From contig NC_049986.1 of assembly GCF_000003815.2 (NCBI RefSeq), positions 20,866,611-20,930,610 of the forward strand: DNA of 64,000 nt. Reading direction: 5' to 3'. This DNA comes from Branchiostoma floridae. Taxonomy: Eukaryota; Chordata; Leptocardii; Amphioxiformes; Branchiostomatidae. Positions 1 through 11,837 of this stretch are shown in pieces. How positions within the stretch are numbered: the stretch's first letter is position 1; the number at the start of each line of letters is the position of its first letter. Both the position numbers and the translations under genes were made by a program. Below the pieces are notes generated by a model. The model was not told where the DNA came from. It saw only the letters and a program-made list of their open reading frames with translations, and did no database searches.

Positions 1-63
1 TGGTCAAAGCTATTGTCAACACCCTGCATGGTGTCAGGCAGTGATCTAACCTGAGAAAAATTA

Positions 64-694
64 GACCCCGTTCACACTAAAAAAAAATCATTCGGATAAA
101 ACTTTTACCCGAATAAAGTTTTTTCTATCCAATCCGAAATTGCGTTCACACTGCTCTTAGGGAATCCAATTAATGCGCCCTTGAGGTCTTATCCGAATAA
201 AAAACTTTATTCCTAGTCAATGGATTTTTAGACTTCATGCTCCACAATACCTATATATTATGGAGGTATCTTTATAAATGTCCTTGTTCTTATTGACTTT
301 CCCTTGCATCTCCTCCTATCCCCAGATGGAAATGAGCAGCTTTGTCTGTTCCGGGGTCCACTTGACAAATGATGAAAATTTACTTTTCTTTTTACTGAAC
401 AAACTCATCTTTGATTGTATTACATTTTTATTTAGTTGCATCCTATTCACTTAATGTGAATGTTATCCACTTGTGCGTTCACACTGCCCGAATCGGACAA
501 ATTGGACTCCCCGCGGTGCAGTTCTATCCACTTGCCCCAGGTCCATCCAACTCCTCGAGGTGGTTCGTGAAGGTTTTGTTCTGTCGAAATCCAAGTGATT
601 TGAGAGCGCTCACACTGCAAAAACTTATTTGGATCGAGTCGTTTTATTCCGATAACATGTTTTATCCGAATCGTGAAAAAGTGTGAACGGGGTT
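64..694. mobile_element. MITE-like element with TTA target duplication (PIF/Harbinger-like)
   Basis: The ends are inverted repeats: GACCCCGTTCACAC on the left and its near-complement GTGTGAACGGGGTT on the right. TTA trinucleotides flank it at 61-63 and 695-697. Inside, the motif CGTTCACACTG recurs near 133 and 478 and a variant near 608, so the subterminal motif is repeated. A 3-bp TWA duplication with GA/GG-starting ends is typical of PIF/Harbinger MITEs, but no transposase is present and the superfamily is inferred. The two small overlapping ORFs inside are not convincing genes. Confidence 0.6.
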
Positions 695-697
695 TTA

Positions 698-1443
698 ATC
701 TCTCAAGAGAGCTGTCCCTCCCCACTTCTGTGGTTACATTTACTAGTATTAATGCTAAATGGGGGCATGAAGTGACAAACATCTGAAATATGCCGTGGTC
801 AGCTCACGATGTAATGTGTCATATTCACCTGCATACATAACTGTAGCTGTGGCGGGTGCTGTATGTCTTCTTATGCACCTTAAGAGCAAGATTTCTTCAC
901 GTTTTTGCTTGCTGTGACATTTATGTTTAGCCTTGAAAGTCATAAATTATGAATGATTTATACTACAATTTAAACTACAATTTTACAAATTTACAAAATA
1001 GAAGGAAGGATTATTTTTATTGAAAACGAAAATGCCCACTCTTTTAAAAATCACTGATTGTGTCGTGAGAGGGTTAGCATTTGGTTGGGAATCAGTATGA
1101 TTCGGCAGTCTGTGGCTAAAGGTCAGGATGGTTGGGAATAGGTCAGATGGCAATCAGGATACGGGAGCAAGTCATTTACTGGTGGCGAGATGGTTGGGAA
1201 ATGTTTGGGACATGTTCGGCGCTAAATGATAAGCATGACCTAAACTGTCCTGACAGCTCCCAAACTACTGTTGCCCTGAGTCGGCTGGTGTCTGGGAGCT
1301 AAATTCGGCTATGTGTAACCTAGGCATAACATATGTGCATTTGTTTTACATTTTACATCTATTTTTTGTTTCCACTAACAGCCAGGCCTCTGTTTGGGAA
1401 TGTGACTATTCAAGTGCCAAGCCCTTTTTACCTGCTGACGGCT
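698..1443. other. Non-coding stretch
   Basis: I see no convincing exon, repeat or RNA gene here, only AT-rich single-copy-looking sequence. Confidence 0.4.
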
Positions 1444-1447
1444 TTAA

Positions 1448-1914
1448 GGGGGGCCTAAACCTTTTTTTTTAAAGCATTCTGCGATATTTTAGATACACCA
1501 AAAAGTCCAGTTGTTACCTGTTTTACGATAGTCCACCATATATAAGCGTTTCCACAATATTTGAACTTCGTGCGGCTGCCGTTCGGTTGTCGAGCCCGGG
1601 GAAGTACTGCGACCTTTGACCTCTTTGACGTATTCCGACCTCCATACTGCTAATTGCGCCACTACGTTATACCACATCTTTGTCAGACTCTAGATGAAGA
1701 GTTTACAAGTTATGGTCCACATTGGCAAGTCCTGGATTGAGAAAGCCGGATTGGAAAACTCTTTGTATACGATAAGTTCCCGCACAGTCAAGATGTGTGC
1801 GAGCTGGGGCAGATTGGCGGTCGGATTATGTCACAGGGGTCAAATAAGTAAAAACTTGCCTTTTTGGTGTATTCAAATATTGCAGAATGCAATAAAAAAA
1901 GGTTTAGGCCCCCT
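1448..1914. mobile_element. MITE-like element with TTAA target duplication
   Basis: Inverted ends read GGGGGGCCTAAACC (left) and the complement of AGGGGGCCTAAACC (right). They are flanked by TTAA at 1444-1447 and 1915-1918. The inverted similarity continues inward for about 70 bp, including matching GCATTCTGC and TACACCAAAAAG blocks. A TTAA target is seen in piggyBac and Kolobok transposons, and I cannot decide between them. No transposase is present. Confidence 0.6.
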
Positions 1915-2039
1915 TTAAAGTCTCTTTTAAGTACAAATACCTTTGTCACTCTTGTCATTTTGTAATTGCAACATTATTCTGATAAATGAAAACTTTGTCA
2001 TTTCAGTTTACATGCATGGGTGTCCTTCTCTGCTTTTAG

Positions 2040-5000
2040 CGAATCCTACAAGGACGCACTCACAGGTGTTGCAGAAGGTACTAATTTTAATTTAATCACA
2101 TTTTGTCTGGACTGTTATAGGAATGTCTAACTCTTAATTTCTATAAATTTATGAATATTGGAATGAATGAATGAATACATTTAAAGAAAACATTTATACT
2201 GAACATTTATCTAAATGATATAGGAACAAATAGAAGTCTTGTGTCAACCATCTTGTACTAGCCACTCAAGTCAGGTGACCCAGGCGTTTCTTCAACAAAG
2301 TATTAGTAGTTTGCTTGTTTGAACCTTTATTTATTCATGAAAGCTTAAAATTGGCCTGCAGGCCACTTTTCATTGAGGTCATGAGGGAAGAGGCAAGGGT
2401 ATGCTTGTAAAAAAGGGATGGTTAATGCTTTTCGTCAGATTGTATGGAATTTGTGAGGGTCATGATGAGGTTAATGATGATGAATGTTTTTTTCTTGAGA
2501 AGACATACTCACAAAATCACACTGGCAGCCCAGAGGCTGAATTCATTGGAATTTACATGGATATAAGATCAGCGAACATGTACAAGGGAATAAAATATGA
2601 TAAACTATCAAATTATTAGAAGGACAGCTTGATTAAAATTGCTAGGCAACAAATATGGTTTAAGAGAGACCAGGCTTTTAGGTTGGATTTTATTATAGGG
2701 AGTCCGAATTTATTGGTGAGTCGCGTCAAGTGACTATTGTAGGGGGGTCCGGGGGCATCTACCTTCCATGGTGCAGAGTTTTTGATGATTTTGAATTAAA
2801 ATAGTGCATTCTAAGGTATCCTAAAAGGCAAAAATACTGTTACAGAGGTCAAAGTAGAAGACTGTGACCACAGATGACCTGGAAGCATCCCTGGTCAATC
2901 AGAATTTCATGCTTGTCAGAGGATCTGCTCCCCAGTGCAAGGGCGTCCAGCGCGTCAAATTTCTTGTTATTCTAAGAAAAGAGCGTCATCTGGATGCCTT
3001 GACGCATGCCTGGCTAAAAGCCTGAGAGAGACATCTGTATTAATAATGACTATGTATATTAGATTGTATGTTTCTTTTAGCAATCTTTACATGAGAAGAT
3101 GTGTTGGGGCGGTGCCCATCTCCGTTTCTGGCACGCTTTACACTAGGGTTTTCTGAGACCGTCCTGGCCAATACCTCTCAGCCAAGACGTCTCAAACAAG
3201 TGTAAATAGAAATTTAAGGGTTTCAAGACGTGATTCCTGCTGTGCGTTTTGAGACCACTCCAGAGGTTGACTCAAAACGCTCAGCGGGAGTGCAAAGATG
3301 CTCAGCTGGAGTGCCAAGTCACATTTATTCCTGTGTAAAGAGAACGTGTCTCAGAGGTCGCGTCTCAGTGCCTGCTTTGAGCGGTATCTGTAGGGCAAAG
3401 GGCCTATCATTGAGCCTACCAAGTGCTATCTCCACAGCATTTGGCCTGTGTTTATTAGAAGGTTGTTTTTGTTGTAATGTTTTTATTATATTTTTTTACC
3501 CCTTTTCTCACATCTTGTCTTTTCCATAGTTATGCGTTGGTAATAAGATGAACACTTAAATAAATTTCACAGGTTTGGGTAGAAAGACTGTCTCGGCAGC
3601 ATTCTTCTGGGGTGAGGTGGAGATGGAGTTACGCCGCCTGCACCTCGTGGATACATTCGTCTTTAAGACGAAGAGTTTTGAGGAAGCCCTAGACATCATA
3701 GAGGAACATCGCCAAAAGTCCATCTATCCACATGCTGATGCTGACTGCACACCAGATTGCAAAAAGAGAGGTACAATTGCCTTGCTTATTTATGCCAGCA
3801 AAAAGGAAGTTGAAAAGGGTCCTTATATAGGTGTGAGCTTTAAATAAATCATCATTACAATTTTTTGCCGGCGTGTATCGATTGTTGCGGTTCTTGGTTT
3901 GGATGGATCATTTCATAGGTCAAATTAATGTATCTCTTCAAAAAGCCCTTTCAAATGCCATAACCCAGTCTGGACGGTTTAGCTGCCTAAGATGATATGT
4001 TTTTTCTTTGTTCAACAAATCCTATGTTATGTCTTTTAAAAGAAAATAGACAAATTCAAGACTTCTGTGTTTAACTGCTCTTTTTGTGTGATTTTGTTTA
4101 AATTACACACATTTTACATTTGCCAAGAAGGTTATGTTTTGGGTAGCATTTGTATGTCTGTAGAAGACCATCATAACTCAAGGATCCTTACATGGATTGT
4201 ATTGATATTTAATATGTGGGTAGGTGTTGTTGAGGCTTGGAAACGTTAAGATGTTGCCATCATTTTACGATACTGTAGCGGGACTTCCGGGTTTGATATC
4301 TCTAGGTCTGGACATGCTGCGGCTATGATTTTTGAGTGGTACAGAGCTCTTGATGCCGAGAGTAAGTGGTACAGGTTTGGGCCCCCTAGTGGCTTGTTTT
4401 GGAACTTGCAGGGCAGGTTTACTGTCAGACTTTGAAAGGGAGTAACTCCAGGCATGTGGTTCTTTACATTGCACTGTTAGGCCCCCATTTACTACGATTC
4501 AAAAATAGAACTTAGAAGCCCTTAGCAAAAAAAAGTGAATTACAAGGCAAAAAATATCCAGTCCTAAAGGCTATGCTATGGTGCTGCCATTATCCCTGTA
4601 CAAGAACCATGATGTTTCATGTATTTTTGTAAGCCATCATAAAGTCATCACACAAATTTGTCATGTGCTCCCTAAGGCTTTCGTCACATTTCCCAACTGG
4701 GACCTGGCCGTGATGTTGAAATGAAAAAAATAAAAATGTATATCTAGAAATATACACATATCATGTCCATATATCAAATTTTAAAACTTTGTGTATGTTG
4801 ATGTCTTTAATATCATTGTTTTCGCTCCCGAAAGCTGTCCGGCCAGGCCCCTGCCGTTTGGAAATGTGAGCTTAGGTGGAGGCTAAGGCAGCTCACTTGC
4901 TTCCTAGCATGGGACATTCATTATGCTGGCATTGGTGCATTTCACCTGCTTTATGGCAGCAGGTGGCGGCACCAGAGCATGCCTGTGCTTCCAAAAATGC

Positions 5001-7392
5001 CATAGATTTAAAGATTGAGATTTCCGACATCTTGCAATTGTGGATACATGTATCTTGCAATTTTTTGACAATTGATTTTGTTTTGTCTTCTGTGCAGGTT
5101 GTGGACGTCTATATGTTGCAGATGGAATATGGAAACTAGTTTTCACTCACTGCATGATGCGAACAGAGGTGCATCCATATTTATTTCTTCTCAATGTTAG
5201 GCCATAGGAAGTATTATTTATGGATGACATCAGTGCACATACATTTTTGTCTGGTTTTGTTTTAAAAATTTCGGATTATCAACATGATGTGAAAGTAAAA
5301 GAATGTTAAGATATGCTGTATTTGTAGAAATGACTAATGTAGTTGCCAACATCAAGATTTATACTCTTTATTGCAGTTTTCCTTCCTTCAGAATTTGTTC
5401 CATGAGTTGTATGTGAAAGGGCAAAATCCCTTTAATTTTGTAAACAGTTGAATCCAATAATGGTGTGCATGTCCTGCTGGATTTCCTGACCAAAATATTA
5501 TAGCTTCACCTATGACGTCATCAAACGTTTGACCTCTCGGGAACATATTTGAGCTCAAATGAGTCAATACAAGTCAATGTACTGAACATCATTGAGATAC
5601 CTCGATACCTGTAATCCGAAAGTTAACAACTTTTAGCATATTGGGCATACATGTGCTTCTCTGTATGTGGAGCAATTGTTTGATATGGTATGTTTTGAAA
5701 TTCTTGCTGTAGATTTTAAAACTAGTAACCAAATGTTGTATGTCTCCATGGACAGATGTAGTGTAGTCTTGGCTTGGCTGAAAATGTTAAGTAGAGAAAC
5801 TGAATTATGTGTTGAATAGGAAAGAATTTACTCATGGTCTCCTCTACCCCATTTTTTTCCAGAATGTTGTCGCTGGCATACCGTTGTTGGGATATCCCGA
5901 TGTTTGTACCAATGAACTGCGACCAGGCCATGCCTTCTGCGAGGAACACTGCCACGTTATGGAGAGTCTTCAAATAAAGACAAAACTGAGGGAGTTCTTA
6001 GCCTCATGTGGCCTGTCAGAAAAAGGTTATTTACAATTTTGTAATGTCTTAACTGTAAATGTGCATTATGCTAACTTCTGTTGGTAAAATTTATTGTTTT
6101 GACATCTGGCATAAGTAAATCATAATTCCTAAATTTCTTCCAGTCTCCGTGTTGGCTTTATCTTGAAGATAGTAATGCCGACAAATGTGAGACAGATCGA
6201 AAGATAGATTTATTGTAGTAACTTGGTCCATTCATACTTTTTATCTTTAGAAGCTACCCAGGCAGAGAGTGGACAGTTGTGTGAAGAGTCGCTCAGAAAA
6301 GTCAAGGACAAAATCTCAGCTCTTGCCAAGAGCCATGGGGATTTAGGGAAAGCAGGTTCTCCTCCCATCAAAAGTCAAGGTAACCAAGCATGATTGTATA
6401 TATACCTGTATGTATGAGCACTAATCTGAATAAGCTGCTGGACCTACATGTCTGCTACACATTTTGGGTACAGTGAATGATTACAAACAATGACATCCTA
6501 TGAAAACAACGCCCTATCAATAAGCAGTTTCATCAGGTTGGCAGATCAATTAAAAAGTCAGCAGTGATTGACAATATTGCAAGAGACTTCAATGTATTAG
6601 ATTTGGGTTACCTGTAGCCAATGCCACTCAAGCAAAGGTCAAGGAGAGGACAACAAATGCAAGTTTTAAATAAGGAAGCCCTCTGGGTCAGAAAGTCTAC
6701 ACCAGTTATGAATAGAGACGAGGGGGATATAGACTCGGCCATGTTTGGGACTGCATACATGCCGCTACGTCACAGAGTGGCAAGGATGATTAATGTATCA
6801 CGTTTCAGAACATTCCAATGTCAAGTATTTACGTCACAATACAATAAGGTTAAGTTCGGATTGCAATGACTTTGTCTAGCTCATATATCACCGATAGGTA
6901 TTTGTTTCATTTTGTACTGATGAAGACGACAGATGGTCATTGAAACGTTTTCTGACGAATTGAATAAGGTTGTGTTACAAAGAAAACTTTGTCCATTAAT
7001 ATCCTATGATAGACAGTTATTAATTGTGGCAGATAAATTAGGGAACACGTGATATCATATTGTGGGAGATTCATTTGCTGAAAAAGAAAGACTGTTTTGG
7101 TTCAAACATGCTATCAAATTGCTTGTTGTGAAAATGTTTAAAATGAATGGCACTTTGATTTGTCTGTGATAATTACCACGTTACTTTCAATATATTTTTG
7201 GTTTACAGTGGGTACAGATTTCGTCAAAGACCACCCACAGGCGGTTTCTGAAGCGAGCAGCAGCGAGGTACAAGGTACCGAAGCTTGCAACAAAGATACT
7301 GGGCAACATAAGTCTCTTAACATGTTGTCTAGAGGCCATCTTGTCATCGTTGGAGGAGGAGGGATCATATCCAAGTTTGATCCGATTTACAG
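2040..7392 (+). CDS. Multi-exon gene of unknown function with a Cys/His cluster (partial model)
   Basis: Six exons can be chained with AG/GT borders and compatible phases: 2040-2077, 3573-3770, 5098-5168, 5863-6025, 6251-6379 and 7209-7392. The joined frame stays open. Conserved-looking elements include ADADCTPDCKKRGCGRLYV across the second-third exon junction, DGIWKLVFTHCM, then YPDVCTNELRPGHAFCEEH, i.e. a Cys/His-rich putative metal-binding region. The last exon contains a Gly-rich GGGGIISKFDPIY segment. The polar exon at 6251-6379 (QAESGQLCEESLRKVKDKI) may be a helical linker. A possible terminal exon starts at 7620 after a strong pyrimidine tract and adds SEQD then TGA. The 5' end is not found. 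The style reminds me of the cysteine clusters associated with KDZ transposases in invertebrate genomes, but this is memory only. Function unknown. Confidence 0.5.
6600..6995 (+). mobile_element. 5'-truncated Penelope-like element fragment, inside an intron
   Basis: The plus strand encodes KEALWVRKSTPVMNRDEG (from about 6675), which resembles the C-terminal end of the GIY-YIG endonuclease region of Penelope-like elements (pattern EA-x-W-I-R-x-x-x-P-x-x-N-R-D-x-G). It is followed by a 3' non-coding tail containing TGATGAAGACGACAGATGGTC and GAAACGTT, a tail style common in such elements. The upstream reverse transcriptase is missing. It lies between exons 6251-6379 and 7209-7392 of the host gene, in the same orientation. 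Confidence 0.45.
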
Positions 7393-7639
7393 GTGTGTCT
7401 TTAAGATGTCCTTATTTGCCAAATTTCGAATGTGGTAGGGAATTTCCTGAGCAGCCTTTTTTAAACCTGCTTCTCTTGTTAGTCATCTAACTTGTCATGT
7501 TTCTGGGAGAAGAGTGCTGCTTCAGTGGATGGTTAAGTTGCTAGTACCCACAAGTGGTACATTGCCTCACACTGAACAAACTGTTAAAAAGAATCTATCT
7601 TTTTTTTATTTAATCACAGCGAGCAGGATTGAAGGTTTT

Positions 7640-8781
7640 GCAAATTATTTCCTTTCAAAATTAACAGAATTCTGACATGATGTATGCGGTCATTCAAAAC
7701 AAATTTTCTACAGGAATATTTCCACTTGGGCACAAAGTAGCACAACATTGACGAATTTGCCAAACACATGTCCAAGCCAATGTAAGGCCACACAGACTTG
7801 ATTTTATGGATATATCATTCACTGTCCTTGGAACCATACATCTTCTAATATTGTACTTCTTTGTCAATATATTGAATATCTATTACTTCAGTTGAGTCTG
7901 TTAAGATGAACAATACAACCTACATGTGCCTCCTGAACATAAAGACTTGTTGTTTCTTTTGATACACCGCATTCTGTGGTTTATTTATTTGTTCGTTTGG
8001 CTGAAATACCAGTCAGTCAATGCTGCCCAACTGTTACAGAGGGCTGTCCTTGATGTTCTGTGGTTCAATTTATGATGTCAGCATTGTGGTCTTGGGTTTA
8101 GTCGCTTTCTTTTCATTTGCTGGATTTTTTTTTTTTGCCCTCTTGCATTATGTTTGGGGTCTTCAGAGGATGTCATCAATAAAATTAAGTCAGTGTTGCC
8201 TAATATATGTTAGATTACTTAGATTAGTTCTGAAATGGGTCATGTTTTTCTATGTCCGATTTCTTGCCATATATATATGATTTGGCCTTTATATCCACTT
8301 AGAAAGCATGTAGAGCACCAAATTTTAATAGACACAAAGGGGAAACTTCCCTGAACATGTTTGTGGTGGTGGTTTTCTCATCTGTCGCGGGCAAGTTGTC
8401 GGATAATTTTCTTTAGGGAACAATTATGTCATGTCAATTGCAGTGGACTGTACTGTCGCATGTCGCAATCACGTTCTTTTGTGGAGTTTGAATTATGTAC
8501 ATCGATATAGTATCTTTACTCACTGTTTCAAGTCAACTAATTTCCTAGTGATAGTATTAAAACTCGGCACAACATGTTAGATATCAAGGAAGCTGCAGCC
8601 CCCCCATCCCGCACCCCATTTGTTTCACCAACTTGTGGCCATGGTCCCCTCAAAAGAAAACCTACGTTCGAAGCTACTAAATTATGTTCAAATACAATTC
8701 AATCTCTACAACTGGATAAAAACGGAAGCTACTAAACGTCCCAGCACGATCCCAGCCCATCAAATTGTCAAAAAATGTCTT
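7640..8781. other. Non-coding stretch downstream of the plus-strand gene
   Basis: I see no further exon with good borders. The hydrophobic ORF at 8020-8280 is low-complexity T-rich sequence and unsupported. This interval is also where the second exon of a gene driven by the orphan promoter at 8782-8935 would be expected, and no zinc-finger sequence is present. Confidence 0.4.
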
Positions 8782-8935
8782 ACCTACCGGTTTAGTCCGC
8801 TTCCTAGTTGATATAGCGATCAAGCTAGTTGGGAATGGCGTGTAATAACGAGATTTCAAACCTCTCGCACTGCTCAAAATGGCGGACAAACTCAATCAGG
8901 GGTCAGCGGGGTAAAGGTCAAAGGTGTCGTACCTG
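8782..8935 (-). promoter_or_regulatory. Orphan ZNF-type promoter and exon 1 (no zinc-finger exon downstream)
   Basis: The minus strand has a consensus splice donor (GTAG|GTAAGAC, donor GT at 8782-8783). About 90 bp upstream is the YY1-type motif (CAAAATGGCGGACAAA on plus, 8876-8891), and beyond it a DR1-like AAAGGTCAAAGGTG at 8913-8926 followed by GTACCTGATTA. This is the same order and spacing as at the promoters of the eight zinc-finger genes. No C2H2 frame follows on the minus strand down to position 1, so the cassette is orphaned, serves another transcript, or its gene was lost. Confidence 0.6.
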
Positions 8936-9643
8936 ATTAACCAAGCAGAAACTCGAGTTACAATAATAATCTGTCTTTAAAAGAATTAAACCCCACGTAA
9001 TCATCACATATTGAAGAAGAAACGAGAAGGGGGACCAGGAATTCTAATAAACCTGACTTCACTCTAGGGTTCAGGTAAATTAACTCGTATATGATATGTT
9101 GCATATCAAATTGCCTTCATACATTGATGATATTGCAGAAAAGAAACAGGTCCCGATATATGAATTACTAGAGTTCGGGGACCTCATACCTCCATGAAAT
9201 ATTTATTGCTTTTTTGTGGATGGTATGTATGTTTATAGTCGGTTGTATTTGAGAGTAATGGTTATATAATATAAATGTTATGGGAAAGTAGTGGTGTATT
9301 TATTTAATGACACAGAGGATGTCCATCTGATTAGTAATTATCAAAATGTGACACTTAATTGTGTAATGTGCGTTTAAGAGGTCGACGGCATATGGTAGCG
9401 TGGTGTTCCTTAAGCTTGATGTTTGGCATTTAAAATGACTAAGGTTGTCAGCATTATTGAGGTTCGACTATGTGCCTCAGAGCTGTGTGGTGGGAGGAAG
9501 TTGGGAAACTTAGAAAGAAGAAGGGATGTGGCCAACTTTAGTCAGATGGTGATTTGATTTTCCACCAATATGTCATAACATCAGCTGTTCACACGGTACA
9601 AAAACGAGATGCACACTTTCCTCTGACAGCCCTACACCAACTG
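8936..9643. other. Non-coding stretch
   Basis: AT-rich sequence without a recognisable gene or repeat. It ends at the left target-site copy of the Penelope-like element. Confidence 0.35.
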
Positions 9644-9658
9644 TAAGATGAATACTTG

Positions 9659-10866
9659 TGGAAAAACTAAACTTTACTTAACCAACGCCAAGATTAATTG
9701 GGACTTACCCCAAATTTTCAGCCGACTCCGTCAGCCTTGTTCACGGAATGGACCCGTCTGCTGAACTTCCGGACGTGACGTCAGGGACACACGACTGCAG
9801 CAGAGGGTCGTAGATGCCAGATAACCTGTGTCGCCCCCCGTCTCTGTTTAGTGATGGACGGTGGGCACGAATGTACACAGCCTCCTCTTGCAAAGAACTC
9901 CGGCTCTGAGTCAAGGATTTTGACTTTTTCAAGAGACACTGAGTGTCCTGGCGACTCAATGTGTATATGTTTGGATACCTCCGAGCCCACAGAACTTGGT
10001 CGCTGGTGTTACAGGAATCTCGTTTTTAATGCGCGCTCTGTTTCTCCGATATACGATTCTTTGCACTGACCTTTGTTTGTATTACCTTGGCAACGTATAT
10101 GGTAGACTACTCCACATTTGCTCTCCCTAGGTGTTTTGTCTTTCGGTGATACAAGTACATTTCTTAGAGTCTGGGTCGGTTTGAAGTAGGTCTTTATTCC
10201 ATATTTCCCGAAGGTCCTACGTAGTGCTTCAGAAATACCCTTAGAATACGGCAAGACCACTAACCCCTTGTTAGGTTTGGAAGAGGTGGTTTTCGTAGTT
10301 TGTACTGACTGGGGTGGCTTAGGTGTAGCTGCCTTTTTGATGGCCCAATCGGGGTAACCACACCGTTTTAGGGACTGGATCACGTGATCCTTCTCCTCCT
10401 CTTTGTCCTGAGGATCAGTGATAATGGTCTCTGCCCGATGGAACAGGGTGCGAATGACCCCTAGTTTGTGGTCTAGCGGGTGGTTGGAAGAAAAGTTCAA
10501 GTACTGATCAGTGTGGGTTTTCTTTCTGTAAATTCTGATCTGCAGCGAGCCGTCCTCTTTTATAACTGTAAGGGTGTCCAAAAAAGCTACTAAGGAGTTG
10601 TTCTGCTGTTGTTCAAAAGTGAACTTAATGTCCGCGACACAGGGCGACACAGTGGGCGACACAGGTTATCTGGCATCTACGACCCTCTGCTGCAGTCGTG
10701 TGTCCCTGACGTCACGTCCGGAAGTTCAGCAGACGGGTCCATTCCGTGAACAAGGCTGACGGAGTCGGCTGAAAATTTGGGGTAAGTCCCAATTAATCTT
10801 GGTGTTGGTTAAGTAAAGTTTAGTTTTTCCACAATGTCATTTACCAACACAGATGAACTTTCATGC
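9659..10866 (-). mobile_element. Penelope-like retroelement copy, truncated, with inverted terminal repeats
   Basis: A perfect 15-bp direct repeat TAAGATGAATACTTG flanks it (9644-9658 and 10867-10881), which I read as the target-site duplication. Arms 9659-9836 and about 10654-10833 are inverted copies of the element's own 3' end: the last codons of the ORF plus the tail GAAAATTTGGGGTAAGTCCC. Such partial pseudo-LTRs in inverted arrangement are a known feature of Penelope-like elements. Only the 3' part of the coding region is retained. About 33 bp of extra sequence lies between the right arm and the right target copy. A related tail fragment occurs at 30468-30527. Confidence 0.75.
9741..10662 (-). 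pseudogene. Penelope-like reverse transcriptase C-terminus plus GIY-YIG endonuclease, broken
   Basis: The frame at 10009-10662 begins after the catalytic YxDD region, with FLDTLTVIKEDGSLQIRIYR and KKTHTDQYLNFSSNHP, typical of the end of the Penelope RT. It then has a Lys/Pro-rich linker and the start of a GIY-YIG domain (GVVYHIRC followed by SYIGETERALKTRF). A TAA at about 10009 replaces what is usually Glu. The domain continues in the same frame (SEVSKHIHIESPGHSVSLEKV), then shifts frame to EAVYIRAHRPSLNRDGGRH, the expected C-terminus. With no RT core, one stop and one frameshift, the copy is dead. The first few residues come from the attached inverted arm and are not native. Confidence 0.75.
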
Positions 10867-10881
10867 TAAGATGAATACTTG

Positions 10882-11837
10882 GTGCCAACCCCGTCTGCTA
10901 AAAAACAAGTACCATTGGCTACGAAAGAGACAACTAACAACTGTCCCTTATCGTAACAAAATCAGAACATCTGTTTCGCCCATAAAACTTCTGACACTCA
11001 ACCCAGATGAGAGGACCTAATGGCATTTTAATCACCATGTCACTCAAATCAGCAGTACAGTATGACTGTATGTGAGACATCCATACCTGTTAACAGCTGT
11101 CACCTCACCATCTGCTTGGAGCTAAGCCCATTAACAAACACATAAAGCACGATGCCTGTACCAATATATCTCAAATATAGGGGTGATTTCTGATATTATT
11201 ACATCGATTATAACGACAGATACGGCTCCCCAAATCTCATCGATTCGAGCTTTCATTACACCCCACCAACACAACAAGTATGAAACCAATCCATCCAGCC
11301 GTTCTTGAGTAATCATCTACACAGACAGAGCCACATAACAGAAAATATAACCTCCATTCCATGACATTTCATGGAGGTAATAATACATCTAAGGTCATAA
11401 CAACACACAAGTATATGCTGAAGAATACATTATAATTTTTGTTCTTTCACGTCTTCTTCAACTTTTTTTACCTTGACTATCTTGACATCATTATTATACG
11501 TTTTCCGTTTTTTTTTTCAAATCTACGACATATATTTGCTGATTTTGCAGCTGCTTTGTACGATTTACGGTATGGTTGAAAACTTATTTTTCGGGAAACG
11601 GACGAAAATTGAGGTGCGCGCGGATGATATCCGTATAATCAAATCAAATGGCCTAATCAGTCATACGAAGTGAGGCAGTTATCCATTTTACCCCATGTAT
11701 TAAATGATGCAGACATTACATAAGTGGCTGGTTATTAAAATAATTCATTCATCTTTATCACACATCTATTCAAGTTCTCTTACTCTTAAAGAAGCAGAAT
11801 ATTGGTACTTGCATTGGTGAATCGGTGCAACATCTAT
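10882..11837. other. Non-coding stretch with one repeat-like block
   Basis: No gene seen. The block at about 11179-11230 (AGGGGTGA ... ATTATTACATCGAT ...) resembles two blocks near 63407 and 63687, so it is a dispersed repeat of unknown class. The small plus-strand ORF at 11473-11673 is AT-rich and unsupported. Confidence 0.35.

Noticed and set aside
4246-4474. Two overlapping minus-strand ORFs near 4.3 kb
   Set aside because: They lie in an intron of the plus-strand gene, overlap in different frames and show no domain; the sequence looks like a dispersed repeat I could not classify.
6930-6965. Hammerhead ribozyme in the Penelope-like tail (CTGATGA ... GAAAC)
   Set aside because: Core-like words are present, but stem II spacing has extra bases and no convincing stems I/III could be drawn; the tail at 9690-9740 has CTGACGGA instead of the CTGANGA core.
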